Made by a program: the position numbers and the translations under genes. A stretch of 64,000 bases of DNA from Aphrophora alni (lineage: Eukaryota > Arthropoda > Insecta > Hemiptera > Aphrophoridae): the NCBI GenBank assembly GCA_963513935.1, contig OY740774.1, positions 28,043,949-28,107,948 on the forward strand, written 5' to 3'. Below are positions 36,986 to 49,739 of the stretch, piece after piece. The stretch's first letter is position 1. Every line of letters begins with the position of its first letter. Under the pieces are notes generated by a model. It was not told the origin of the DNA, did not search any database, and saw only the letters and a program-made list of their open reading frames with translations.

Positions 36986-38125
36986 ATCCTGCTAGGACCC
37001 TGGGGATTATTACACCTACACCTATAATAGCGAGCCCCTGAAGGTTTATGTTTTACATATGATGATAACTCAAAACACTATGAACATTTAATATAATTTG
37101 TTTCAGTAGGCCCCTAATACCTAATAAAAATTGACTCTATTAAAGAGAATTTTTGCGAGAAAATGTACGCTTCATTAATTTTAATTTTTTTATCATTACA
37201 CCCGCAGGGGGTGCAATATTTTCTCACGATACAGGGGATAGAATTAATTTTACCTATAAATAATCTCTGGGTAGGATGCGTCTAATTATTTTAAAAATAT
37301 ACAAAGTAACCACTCGAGTGTAAAAAACCAGAACTAATGGAAAATCAACGAAGCGCTTTCCCAGAGTTTCCATTCGACTGCGTAAATTGTCATCACATGT
37401 TTTAAAAAAAGAGGAGAAAAAAAGTACATTTCACCCCGGATTGTTTACAGTGAAGATTTCATTTTCCCATTTTCAAAATTTGTTTATTTTATTTCCGCTT
37501 GAAATGATCCACGGGTTAAAGTGAGTAGCCAAAAGGAGGGAAATTATCTATAGTCAACTTTATTGATCGGTGGTTGATTTTACTGTAAAAATAGACGGTT
37601 TACTATTGTTTACAAAAAAGCATGTAACAATGTAAACATTTTGTGAAAACTGATAGGTTATATTTACAAATGGGGAGAAAAACAAGAATGTTAATGCAAA
37701 TTGTTAGTTTAAAGTTTCTGTGTCATGGAAATAGCAGGTTTTATAAGATTAGGTTAGATTAGAAAGCCAAGTCATTTTTTCTATTTCTTATTTGTGTTTG
37801 TATGTGCGCGCGCGTGTGTGTAGAAGAAACGTAGAAGGACACTGATGAAATTTTTGCTTTTTTTTTGTCTAATGTTTTATAATTTTGGGGAGATTTTAAA
37901 AACAAAAATTTTAAAATCGTGTTAGTAGAAAGAAGAATTATTTAAAATAGTATGAAAATCGGGTTTATTATATGGGCTGCGGTAACAGTTCATCGAAATT
38001 GAACGTTTTCTAACAAATACTTATGTTTTATTTTATTATATAAAATGTTGCGTCTAAAAAAAATATGATTGAAAGAAAAATAAGAATAATAACTAACTCT
38101 TTTAATTTACTTTATAATGAAAGAG
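36986..38125. other. AT-rich non-coding stretch
   Basis: No gene supported. A short (GC)n(GT)n run at 37806-37820 is the only simple repeat. Confidence 0.45.
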
Positions 38126-38129
38126 TGTT

Positions 38130-38240
38130 CATATTATTTGTACAATTTATTTAGATATTTGTCCTCATCTATGTCTATACAAATTACTATACGATGTTTT
38201 AACTCTCGTTATTATAAACTTAGAACATAAATAACCTAGG
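38130..38240 (+). repeat. Dispersed repeat family E, diverged copy
   Basis: Contains gtcctcatctatgtctatac, then gatgttttaactctcgttat, then aaacttagaacataa. Confidence 0.4.
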
Positions 38241-38374
38241 ACTAGGTTAGAAACGAAATCTAGTAACTTAAGAAAGAAACACGGAGGTAAAGCTAGGTAT
38301 TCGCGGTCAAAAGAAATAAGAGTATATTCACAATACACCCTTAGGGTAAGTAAGTGCGGGTGTGGCGGGCCCTA

Positions 38375-38520
38375 CCAGGTCTCTCTTGACCAACTGTTGT
38401 TCTATTCCGACCCTGACGTTATTAGAGTATTCGAGGGCTAGGGGTCTTTATTTTGTGCTTTTTTCTTCTTTAAGGCGATGATGACAGAAAGGGTTATCGC
38501 TTTTAACAACATGGAAAAAT
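38375..38520 (+). repeat. Dispersed repeat family B, 3' part, + orientation
   Basis: Contains aggtctctcttgaccaactg, ttccgaccctgacgttatta, gggtctttattttgtgc and aaggcgatgatgacagaaag, ending in gcttttaacaacatgg. Confidence 0.65.
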
Positions 38521-40365
38521 TCAACATACCACAATAAATAACAAAAAAGTGAGTAAATCAAATTGAGCTGAGGAGATACACCGGTAAACTGACCAAAAAC
38601 CCGTGTGTCCTAACGGTTTTATTGTGTGTATACATTTTTTCTTTTCTTTCTTTCTCTTTTTTTAATGAGTTTAGTACGTAATCTTGTAGCCTCTCCTTGC
38701 GAAGAATTAACCGGATTTTTTTTAAATGAATGAAAACTATAACGGCCTTATTTTTACACTTATTTGACTGTTTTTGTGATTACATTTGTAGATATCTTAC
38801 GGTTTTTTCCGAACCTTTGATCTTTTTTCAACAGTCTACTTTATAATCACTACCTGTGGAGAATTAACCGGAAAATTTTCAGCTTTACCTAAGAGGAATT
38901 ATGAAAATCCAATATTAGTATATTTTGATAAAATCGGAATTTTGATCTTATGGCAATACCTTAAAATTTTATTTCTTTTAATAAAAGTCTGGCGGTATGG
39001 ATAAAATATGCACAGACTAAATTTGATTTAAGTATGTCTGTCATCTGTTCATTTGTTTGGGTTGTTGAGCACTGCACAGACGACAAGACAAACAGACATA
39101 TATGAGAGGTTCGTGGATCTCAAGACGTATTGTGTAATACTTTCTTTAGTTTTCTTGACAAATTTGTATGTGGCTATGCTCCACTTCATTTTAGTACCTA
39201 ATGTACCTTGCGGCTACACACGGTGCTGGCTTACATGTGTACACACTGTCCCTGATAAGAGAGATTAATTAAGAGGAATGTTGTGCCCACACCCTCCCAA
39301 CGCGGTTAATCTGTCTTCCGGTGCAGTCTTTTTATACTTGTAGGGCTACCGTTCATTTTGCGTGAACGTAATAGTACGCACAGCTGGTAATCTGACATAA
39401 GAGGCCGATAATTTCATTTTGTGTTTTTGATATATTCGCTCTTTGCTGTCCTTGACGTTGCTGTTAATATTTTCAGATTGCTAAGCTGCAGAATATGAAA
39501 TTGAGTTAATGAATTGTTGTAAATGTTTATTTCGACTTAAAAAAAGAAGAACCACCATGTCTGTTTGAAACGGCCGACATATTGAAACCATTTATTTTGA
39601 GTTGTAACCTTATTGATGTAGTTAGAACAAGTTGAAATGAACCATCATAGTACTTACCCACCCCTTCATACAAGCAATGTTGATGATACGGCACTACCGG
39701 TTATCGTTAGTATCTCATTTTTTTTGGGAAGTTATGCTTGTAAATTACATTTTTGACAACAAAAATCGCTATTTTGTCATTGTAAAGAGTTGGTACGATT
39801 ACATGCAGAATTGAAATCTACAAATTCTTGTCGAATATAGTGTTTTTTAAGTTGAATTAAACAAAAGATATGAACTGTTTAATATGACCGTCATATTGAC
39901 ATTTTCAAATTAATTTTTTTAAGTATAGACGAAATGACGACGGAGGAACGGCATGTCGAAAATAACTTTTCGATTTTCTGAAGCCATGAAACGTGAAGAT
40001 CAGTCATAAAACGGAGGTCGAAAATTTAGACGTTTACAAAACTTACCCTACAGGGTATTTGATAAGTAACATAGAGAACAATCTAACTAAACTGTAGCTA
40101 CTGTAGGCTGATTTTGAGAATAAGTTTAATTCATCTTATTTTATTTATATTAATAGTTTTTATATTCTGTATCGTAAAAACATTTCATTGAACCTTTATT
40201 TCACAGTATCTCAAGCATAAAAAACTCTCTAAACGAAAATAGTACGTTCTTCAATGGTTAACAAATTGACAGAGTGAATATGAACACTACGCCTAATGAG
40301 AGAGAACCAACGTGATTGGCATGGTATGTAATATCCATCCACACATTCAATGAGAACGGGGTTAT
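38521..40365. other. Non-coding stretch with one unassigned open frame
   Basis: A 71-codon frame at 39053-39268 has mixed G/C third positions and one hydrophobic segment (YCVILSLVFLTNLYVAMLHF) followed by a Cys-rich end. I recognise no family and cannot tell it from chance. Nothing else is supported. Confidence 0.4.
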
Positions 40366-40631
40366 TATAAATGGACAGCTTTCATCTGAGCTGTGGAGTT
40401 TGGGTCTAAGCGTGGTCTAAGCAGCAGTGGGGTGGTGGGGGGAAGCAGTCGCCTCAGTCTGTGTTGGGTGTTGGTCTAACAACGATGTCTACAAGACCGA
40501 TGGATCGTGGACAGTAGTCGGCGCCGACTGTTTCCCCTACTATGTCTCTGTCCCCACGCGGCCTCGAACTAAAAACTTGTACCTCCCTTCCACGCGCAGC
40601 CCACAGCTCAGATGAAACCTGTCCATTTATA
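40366..40631. mobile_element. GC-rich 266-bp element with 31-bp terminal inverted repeats
   Basis: The first 31 bases (tataaatggacagctttcat onward, to ctgtgg) and the last 31 are reverse complements with one mismatch. If the outer TA on each side is a duplicated target, the inverted repeats begin TAAATGGACAG. The interior is much richer in G+C than any neighbour and holds no domain. A 62-codon plus-strand frame within it is not family-like. A small non-autonomous DNA transposon (MITE) is most likely. Confidence 0.7.
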
Positions 40632-40907
40632 CATAACTGTGAAGAGACTTTTTGAACGCACAGTATATTTGCTATTATACTCTATATTTATTAGGATCTC
40701 TATATTTTTAATATATTAATGTTTTTATAATTTATGAAATTAAATTTTGTTCTATTAGTTTTCATTGAGTATTAACAACAGTGTTATCTTTAACAGTTTT
40801 CGTTATTACAGCCTTATCTTTAATTAATTTATTGTTACTACTGTTAGTGGTTTATTTTACCTCCATTAGGTTTGTGATTTTGTTTTGTAATGGTAGCAGT
40901 TTTTTGG

Positions 40908-41137
40908 TTAAACAAACATCATTACACAGTTTTCCGTTGCCTTTATGATTAAACTAATTGGAGCAACAGAGAGGACCAACAGTGACATGCGCATTAATGT
41001 CTTCGACACAACGACAAAGTAGTCATTCCGGAAAGACGTTTTGAATCCACGATACCAGTGTGGATAGAAAATCACGGCCCCAGTGAAATCCACAGTTAAT
41101 TTGTTTAGTGCTAGTGAAAGCATAAACAATATATCGT
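40908..41137 (-). CDS. Candidate terminal exon, odorant-receptor-like C terminus
   Basis: Read on the minus strand, a possible acceptor (ttatgctttcactag) leads into a frame with LNKLTVDFTGAVIFYPHWY, then GFKTSFRNDYFVVVSKTL, then SVAPISLIIKATENC and a stop after MMFV. Codon third positions are G/C-richer than the surroundings, as expected for real coding sequence. The order (an A-V-I-F...WY segment, an FR.D-FVVVS block, an APISL...IK.T....MMF end) resembles the last 60-65 residues of insect seven-transmembrane odorant receptors (7tm_6). Those act with Orco as ligand-gated channels in olfactory neurons. The APISL to IKAT spacing is shorter than usual. Upstream exons would lie at higher coordinates and were not found, so it may be a pseudogene fragment or a coincidence. 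Similarity was judged by eye only. Confidence 0.35.
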
Positions 41138-41204
41138 AATAGTTGAATCGCCGGCACGAGCAGAGCAATAGGTAAATAATAACATAATTACACAGCAGAA
41201 ACAA

Positions 41205-41990
41205 GAGGCTAAGTTACATTATAAATCGCAACATATCTCAATCACGTAATTATGTTTTGCTCGTCCCTACTCCTTCTCGTGTGCAAGATAAATGTAGTCC
41301 CCTTGTCCAATATTAATGCACCTTGTGTAAGTCCCGTGGGACGTGTTCAGCATCTGGAATAAAGAAAGTAATTTAGGGTTCTGGATTACGAGACAAGACA
41401 AACCGGGATAAACTAGGATAAGATACTACATCGTTCCTAGAAATTGAAACGATTAAGTTTGGAATATTTCTTATTTTCCGTGTAGATTTAGAGATTAGGT
41501 TTTTTAAAACGGAAAATTTATTGGGAAAACTGTTTTGAAATAGTAAAAGGATTTGTTAAAGTTTAATCTGTATTTTGGGATTAGTTTAAAGTTATTTCAT
41601 GAATAGTAGATAAAACATTTAGATAATTAAAACTTTAAAAGGTTGATTTATCAAGTTTGTCAACGAGCTTCGAATTTGCTGCCGCATTGTTACTGGCCTA
41701 GATTAAGACGTACACATAAAACATATATATGGAAAACTCAAAAATACGACGAAAAATATTAAAGTTGTAAGATACCTAGAATGAGATTGGGAGAATCTTG
41801 GTGATTCATTTTTGACCGAGCGGACTTTTTGAAGCTTATTTCATGGTTAACTTTACGTTTTTAAATAACAATTTTTTCAACGGGTTCAAATTTTACACGA
41901 ATAAAACAAAGAAGTTTGTTTACCACGTTAACGTTTGAAAATATTGTAGCTTTTATGATGTAAGATACAATTAAACGAGATAAAACATCC
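41205..41990. other. AT-rich non-coding stretch
   Basis: I looked here for earlier receptor exons on the minus strand and could not support any. Confidence 0.4.

Positions 41991-41992
<2 letters not shown>

Positions 41993-42036
<44 letters not shown>
41993..42036. repeat. (AC)n microsatellite
   Basis: Twenty-two AC units without interruption. Confidence 0.97.
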
Positions 42037-42038
<2 letters not shown>

Positions 42039-42264
42039 CAAGCACTTCAATGCACCATCTCAAAAGACTTCCTTCTTCAATTTTGAAACAAACAACAGTT
42101 TTTTTTAAACGGCTTTAATATACAAATATTTATTTATTTAAAATTTTAAATCATAAAATCTTTAATTTTTCAAAAAAGTAAACATAAATATAACATCGTT
42201 TAAGACAAAAGTTGATTTTTTCCCCGCTGAATGTGAATTTACTAAAAACCAAAATATGGGTTGG

Positions 42265-42269
<5 letters not shown>

Positions 42270-42304
<35 letters not shown>
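42270..42304. repeat. (AT)n microsatellite
   Basis: About 17 AT units without interruption. Confidence 0.95.
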
Positions 42305-42309
<5 letters not shown>

Positions 42310-42369
42310 TGTACATGCATAAGGAGTTGTAGTATAACCCTTACTACAAAAAGTAACTTTTTATAAAAC

Positions 42370-42720
42370 CTTAATTAGAACAGTTTTAAGAAAACACTGT
42401 GATTTGAGCGGAAGTTCCTATGAGGAATTTTTTAGAGCGGTGTGTGAAGATTTATGGAGGCAACAAACAGATGCAGAACTTTCAAATCTTTACAGTTGAT
42501 ATCATTAAATTTATCGTCAAGATTGGCTGGTCATGTAACATAATTAGGTTTAATCCGAAAAATGTATTTATATGAACAGCTGACTTGGACCGAGGTGGGA
42601 GGATGATGTGACGGCGGATAAAAAGCCCATCTTGTTACTTCGAAACTGGGAAGCGGGAGTACACATAGGGATGACTAGTACTTGAAGTTACAAGAAGACC
42701 TGACTCTAGATGTGTATTAA
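42370..42720 (+). pseudogene. LINE (RTE-like) ORF C-terminal relic, heavily decayed
   Basis: Across shifting frames it reads RLAGHVT, then PKNVFI, then a G-G-R stretch, then RNWEAGVHIG and a basic end near 42720. The order GHV.R, P..v......G.R, NW...A.dr..W is that of the end of RTE-type LINE proteins. Several frameshifts and stops are present. Support is weaker than for the relic at 33735-34110. Confidence 0.4.
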
Positions 42721-42764
42721 AGTCAAAGAAGAAAAATATTAAGAAAAGAAAAAACATTGTTTAT

Positions 42765-44065
42765 CCTAATATTACTTTTAAAATGTTCTCTACCCCTGAA
42801 AATATTGCACAACTTCTTTCTACCTCGAAATCAAACATCTTCGGCAGATGTTTTTCGACGTATGTTTAGTTTTCAGAAATTTTTTGTGTATTTCTGTTAA
42901 ACCGTAGACTTTGGGCCACCTTTAGTATTTGGCCAAATAAGCAATATCGGCCACAAAAGAATCTCTTTAAAGGTGGGGCCAATATTCGTTGCGGTCTTCA
43001 CGCGTTATCAATCAGACAGGTTGGGTTTCCGCTTTTATTACCACATACAATAAACAATGCAGACAACTCACTAAATTATTCAATCAGTTGCGCTTTTGTG
43101 AAGTTATGAAATTTTCCACAATGCAGCGTTGGTTATCCATAAGTTGTTAGTGCATTGGTTATCAGTCAGACGGTTTCAAATAAAGCTGTAAAATGTTAGA
43201 TATTTATTTTGTTCCATTGGATTTTAGTAGTATTTATTAATCGTAATAACATGTTTTAAATTATGATATAAACGTAATTGTTTTTTATTTCAATTTCATA
43301 AAATACGACATGGCGTCACCACCTGTCCAAATTGAATGTCAACACTCGCCTGTATGTCAGAAATAATGATACAGTACTTTGAAATTATATCGGGCGTACT
43401 CCAAACGAGTACGTGAGTTCTGATATTCACCGGAGAATCTCGATATTCACCAAATACCGGTCTTTCACAGTAACTTACATTGCTGTTTATTACGTAACAG
43501 TAAATCGATAAATATTTTATTTTCTCTATAATTATCGTTTCATGTGAACAGCCATGGACTGAAAACTAAATTACAAGTCGTCATTTGTGACTCGTTTAAT
43601 GTCAATAACATTTTGCTTTCAGGAATTGTGAGTTATAGTTCCAAATAATAGAATAGATTGAATTTGTCTGAATGGATTTATTCAGTTATACTACTATCAA
43701 TGTAATTGGTCTGCTTTGGTTGTTATTCTATAGTTACTGTAATAAATAATTGAGCCGTATTTGCTTTATCATTCATATCTCTGTTTTAGTTCTCAGCAGT
43801 GAGAAAAAGACCTTTCGAAAATTTACTATGGATTGTTTCTTTATTTTTTTTCTATATTTCATCAACAGCAACTGAAAAAGTCTCTATATTAGAAATTTTA
43901 GTAGGGCACGTCTACTAAGGACACTTATTTTTCGAATTTAGATCAAAAGTAGACGAAGTTCCAACACTGATTACTTCGCTCGATATCTACTGTATGGGTC
44001 TCTACTACTACTACTATAATTTTAACGAATTAGAATCGCAATGCCAGACGAGCCACTCAAGTATT
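42765..44065. other. AT-rich non-coding stretch
   Basis: No gene or RNA feature supported. Confidence 0.45.
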
Positions 44066-44069
44066 TAAC

Positions 44070-44170
44070 TTTTATTATTTTCCCCCTGAGCAGTGTTTTG
44101 TTCAAATGTACAGTAGTTGTGGTACTACCTTTTAAACATATAGTGTCAAGTCGGTGCGCTAGACTATTGC
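44070..44170 (+). repeat. Short dispersed repeat (family H), copy 2
   Basis: Shares gcagtgttttgttcaaatgt and acagta with 16825-16950, then diverges. Confidence 0.4.
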
Positions 44171-44840
44171 TTTTATAGGAACGAGTGATTTGTTTTAAAC
44201 TTACAAGGAGCGTTGTCTCCTAGTTTACACAGAACCTAGTTTATTGAAACTTAAAACAAAAACACAAATTCCCTTTACACCACAACTATACCATCGAAGA
44301 AAGAGGTTAGTGACATCAGCATGAAAACGTTTGGGCTGTTGTGGCGTTGCAGATTGTTTCAAGAACGTCTAAATAATCTTAAAATTGAGTGATCTTATTA
44401 ATCTGTTGATATTTTACTGCAATAGTATGACTGTCTTCATGACGTAGTAGATTCGTTTCAACAATTTTTTAACGACAAAGATTAAAATAATATCTCGTTA
44501 TCTTGGTTAAAAATAAACCTATCTGCTATTAGTCGTGATATTACTTCACCAGATAGCATTTATGAGAAATCGTTTTACCGAGTAGTACAATATCATACAG
44601 CTTCTGAAAAAAAGTTGATGTACGAATTTGAATTTGCATACAGGATTTTATAGTAGTTTTCGTGTAGTGTAGAATCATGGATTTACCGGATTATGGAATT
44701 AGTAGCCAACTCCCGACATAGGCAGTTTTGTCGTTTAGTGTAGCGCTGACCAGTAGAGACGGGAGATTTTGGAAAATCCGATTCGTCCTCTGCATAACGT
44801 CCACCAGGTCGATCAAATGTGTGGTGTTTATGGGAGTGAT

Positions 44841-44960
44841 TGCACAATAGAGCATGCAGTACGCCGACATGATGCAGGTAAGGTGGCTTATGGTGGTGAA
44901 TGCACAATAGAGCATGCAGCACGCCGATATGACGCAGGTAAGGTGGCTTGTAATTCTGAA
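44841..44960. repeat. 60-bp tandem duplication, frame-preserving
   Basis: TGCACAATAGAGCATGCAG starts at 44841 and again at 44901. The two 60-base units differ at a handful of positions. Because 60 is a multiple of three, long frames remain open on both strands: 130 codons on minus (44691-45083) and 69 on plus (44769-44978). The minus product has the repeated block SHLTC(V/I)(I/M)SA(C/Y)CMLYCA. No family is recognised, and the frame may be open only because of the repeat. Confidence 0.8.
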
Positions 44961-45083
44961 CGCAGGCTGATGGGGTAAATACCGAGGAATCGGTCTTTTA
45001 AATCTGCTCAGATCTTTCTTGTACTCGTAGACATGAGCTGTAGCTGATATAGTTACAGTTGGGTTGTTGAAGAGTTGTGACAT

Positions 45084-48000
45084 GTTTTCCCAACACGTCT
45101 ACCTTTTTCATTCCCTTCGACGTCGACTAGGGAGCCATTGGTTCCTTATATCCCATCCTGGAACTGTCAGTTGACTGTTTGACTGCAATAGGTGTCAAAA
45201 CCTTTGTTGCAGGTTAAATTTTCTGTAGCCGTAGGACACATTACCTTTCAGAGTAGTTTGAGTACACATTATATAAAGCTGCATGTTTAGTTTGATATCT
45301 ATATTTATTTTTTGTAGTGAGGAGTTATTAGATGACTTTACTATCTAATATCAATATGCCGGTTGGAGATGGTGAAATGTTTACCTATAAAGATTTGGAG
45401 GGCCTCGCTCCCTGAGGAAGATTCAGTACTAAATGGGAGATATTAACAGATATGATTATTCTTTATTTAGTAACCTTATTTAATAAAATTACAATTTCCT
45501 TTGATGATATTAACTAAGTTGATTTTCATTTATATATTTTCTTAAAACATTTTATAAATATTAATATTACTTCGCATACTGTTAAACCACAAGTGTAAAC
45601 AATTCCAGTAAAATATTATATATAGCTATCTAAACACTGTCCCGCAAGTTGCTAGATCTAACCTATTTGTTTCAATTAGTTCAGCTAAGTTGTTTGCATA
45701 CTCTTTTATTTTCTGGATCCACTTTTTTACATCGACAAATTTAAATGTTTATAGCAAAGTACTAAACCTGTTTTTTAAACAAGTTAGTCTATATCTTTTA
45801 AGTAACACTTACCAAGTGAATGCATTAAGTGGATACACGTGAAGATAGTTACTACGATAGATTGTTATTTTAAGAATAACAAGTTGACAAGAGTTTATTT
45901 CCAGAACAGATACGGTAGTGATTTTGTTGCATTTGAAGAGTGCAGTTGGCTGCTGTTTTATATCCTCCGGGTTTAGTACTGCTTTTAAAGGACTGAATTT
46001 GTTTAACATTGAATTTAATTAATTTTACTGTTTTTCTTTCTTCCTTCCGCTTGGAAACACTTGCACAAATTGTTGAACAATTGAGGCACGTAGAGAACGT
46101 GAGCGAAGCGTACTCTCTATTTTTTTATTCTTATCGGATATTTTATAAACGAGTTTTTACTTCCTGTTATTTCCATTATTTAATAACGTAGTTATATAAT
46201 GTAACCTCAAATAGTAGAACATAAGGTTAGGATAGGACCATGCTTGCGTTTTTATCGTTGCTACCACGTGTTTCACAAGTACCTAACCAAGCTGTCTGTC
46301 TTGCTGTTTTGGCTGACAGTTTTTAAACGCAATTTGATACGTTTTCACGTTGCAGCGACAATAAAACAGGAGGGATGCGGACACTGAACGCTGATTCGTC
46401 CCAGATCGCCTTACACAATATTTCATCAGGTTCAATAATTCTGCCTGGTACACTGTCTGCTACTATACTAAGAATTCGTACTGTAGAAATTGAATTCAAC
46501 AAAAAAGAAAGAAACTAATTTATATAAAAATACACATTTGTTATGGTAGTACTAATAAAAATAACGAACAGCATCATCATACTTAATATTTTTCTAGGAC
46601 ATGATTACGAAAAACTTGTTTTTTACTCCGAATAATTTTTAAAGCTCATACTATCAATAGGGACAAGTTTACAAATTTACGGATAGCTCCCCTCTATTTT
46701 TTGTCTAATATGACTCGAGATAACACTTAAAGGAGGAATGAGTGAGTACCTTCTTAACAACGACTCCTACATTACATTAGGTTGGCCAGATTTGTGCGAT
46801 TAAGTTCACTTATCCCTGAATAACTTCTTAACTAACCTTTAACAATCAATGCGTTTCCAGATAGCCAATAGCATGACGTCATGATTTTGCTACATTAAAA
46901 TCATTTTCTGTTCAAGTAAGCAGCTTCGAAACGTGCTCCACTGTAAAATGGCAGTTAAACGTGACTATCGTGTATTTCTCTCATTGGTTACATCACGTTC
47001 TTACCACCAATAAATTCCGCCTTATAAATGGGTTCTTACCTTATCGATACTGACAGTGGGTGACTGTTATTGTACTCTTCTGGTGTACAAAAATTATTTC
47101 AACCCGAGAATGCAATCTCGAAGAACTATCCTCAAGGTAGAAATGTGTCTGGTGTGAAGAGGAAAAAGAGAGGCCCCCCACACTTCGTTTGTTACGTTTG
47201 CTTTCAGCGGTACAACACCAATAAAAAAATATATATACCTCAAATGCTTCTGTGTAAACGCCTACTACTCTAACGCTTCTTTCAACGCATTCGCTTCTTT
47301 TAACGGAGTAAATTATACTTAAACTTTAAGAATTAAATGTAGCTAAGCAGTAATTTGTGTACATAGTTTTCTTGGAATGGGTTGTAAAGGGCAAGTCAGG
47401 TTGGGAAAGCAAGTAGAATTGAAGACATGCCCATTACACCAGACACACTCCTAGTCTGAGGGTATACTATCTCTCTTGATGGTCAACTTCACACTTCTTG
47501 TTAGATTTCAAAAACATTGTCTGCTCGTACAAACAGCTTCTTTACAATGTAACGAGACTGCATATTGTCTCTATTCCGAGTTTCATTTATTGGTCTCGTC
47601 AATTTTGTAAGACCTGTAGTTCCGCTACACCAATTAACTTTTCTTCTAGTGAATTCTTCTTTTAGTTTTAGACAGTATTTTGAGAAAGCGATTTAGTCCT
47701 GTGATTTCCTTGATATGGAATAAGTTCAGGTCAACCAAACATTGTCCTTTACCATCGTAGCAATTGGAAGCAGCTAAAAACAACGTAACCTTGGGTTACA
47801 ATAGATTGGCAATTAATTTAAAAGTACATTCATGGATCAATCAATTTATTTCCTTTAAAAACACATTACGTATATATTTACATTAATACAATTAAGGAAA
47901 TCATCACCCAAATGAGCGTAAGCTTAATGGGCACAATCCATATTAATTTTCTATTGGTTTGGTTGCATAGAGTAGTGATTCATCCTGTTTCAATAGATTC

Positions 48001-48480
48001 ACAGTCTCTTTACAATATTGGTCTACATTTTCAATTACATTACACATGTGAATACAAGCTCCAACATATTGAATATGTCCTACTCTTAATTATATTAAAT
48101 TGTATCCACTGTGGAAATTCTCACAGAACTTCCAGCTATGCAGTTTTCCTCATACAAATATCGACATATCTAGTTTGGAATGTCCCTTAAACCCACTCAC
48201 TGTATACATAAAAGACCCTCACCCCCTATAATTTGTTAATAATTATAATAAAAAATTCAAATTTATTATTTCGAGTTTCATTATAAGACTCTACTTTTTG
48301 GTCTAATGACTAATGACTAATACATGTTTGGGAGGAGATGCAACTCATCTTTAAAAAATATCGTGGGGTACAGTTTAAATGTCTTAATGAGTAGAGAAAA
48401 ACGGAAAAAGAAACTTAGTTATATTTCATCAATCCAAAATAGTGGCCTGTCAAACAAGAGTTCTGCAGCCTCATTAAAAC
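45084..48480. other. Non-coding stretch
   Basis: Short frames at 45809-46009, 47070-47273 and 47912-48190 show no recognisable domain. A palindromic CRE-like TGACGTCA lies at 46875-46882. No RNA gene seen. Confidence 0.45.
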
Positions 48481-48485
48481 AGCAG

Positions 48486-48507
48486 TTTTTTTTTTTTTTT
48501 TTTTTTT
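48486..48507. repeat. Poly(T) tract, 22 bases
   Basis: Uninterrupted T run. It could be the tail of a minus-strand retro-insertion, but no element was recognised next to it. Confidence 0.95.
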
Positions 48508-48509
48508 AT

Positions 48510-49738
48510 ACAAACCCATTTTATGATTTAATACTCCTTTGGAGTATTTGTACTGCGCGATCTTATTATTGAAGTTCGTATATAGAGTATCCTTATAAGT
48601 GGTGAAAAATAACTACACCACGAGCATACAGTAACATACAGTGTAAACTGTAATTTCGTTTGATTAAAAACCCCTTCTGTCTAAGAAATTAGCAATGACA
48701 TGACTCAGATCCTCATTATTTACTTTGAGTAGTTTTTATCTACCATTATCTTTAACATTAAGTGTTGTTTTTCTTACTGAGATAAAGCCTCAAGTATTAC
48801 AATTAAAATTGTTCATGTTATAAATTCTTCCTATTAACAGTTTTATGAACAGAATTATGTTCATTCCCATCCAATGACGGGGACAGGTTATATAGTAGTG
48901 CCAACACTATGTCCTGCGTGTCTCCAGACGAAGAAGTTGATCACTGTTTCAATTATTTTAAAGGCCATGAGTTGTTGTAGGCTTTGTAGACATCGTCCAT
49001 GGTTTAATTTTTTTCTTTCTGATAACTGATGACATGTAACGAAAATATTTTGTTTCAACTTTTTTACTAGTGGTTCTTTTAATAGTCTAGTAGTTGGAAA
49101 TTCTTATAGTCATAAATTGTTTTGTAAAACCAATATGCCTAGTGCTAAACATGTCATACAAAAATAGTAAAGAAGGAACGTAAATAATACCGCACGGACA
49201 TACTTGAACAAAATACCACTCTTAGGAATAAAAAATAAAATACTATTTAATTGGCTTGATCTCTGCATTGTGATTGTTATTTGTTATTAATTACGATCTC
49301 AGTGGTAAAAATAGTATACTGTATCCATCGCGTTGTATAAACCCTGGTATGTTGACGGTCTTCAATGAAAAACGTTCCTTCACCACTTCCACCATTGTGA
49401 CCTCGGCGGTTGGTGACCCAATTTCTTTTAGAAATGTAAAGGGTCAGAATATTTTACTCTGATTCACATTGATGTGACGTATATATACTAGTTACTTGAG
49501 TGTTTTTTCCCGCCCTATTTAGTATATCACTTATTTAAGTAATGATGTATTTGAAATATTTGTAATCCTATCAAATTCGAAAAAGTAGTTCATTTAAATA
49601 AAAATATCCAAAGGGTAACTTTAGTGTAAAGTTTTTATATTTTCTTCTAGAAAACAATTATAATTTCATTTCACGAAGTTTTCCTTATTTTTTAATTATG
49701 TCTTGTTCACACTATTGTATTTCTGCACTCGCTCACAA
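48510..49738. other. AT-rich non-coding stretch
   Basis: No gene supported. Confidence 0.45.
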
Positions 49739-49739
49739 T

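Noticed and set aside
47070..47273. 67-codon frame with basic and Cys residues
   Set aside because: No family match and no supporting splice signals. Likely chance.
49370..49445. TTGGTGACCC string like a primer-binding/gag leader of Gypsy elements
   Set aside because: No LTR, polypurine tract or gag frame is visible nearby, and a ten-base match is not enough.
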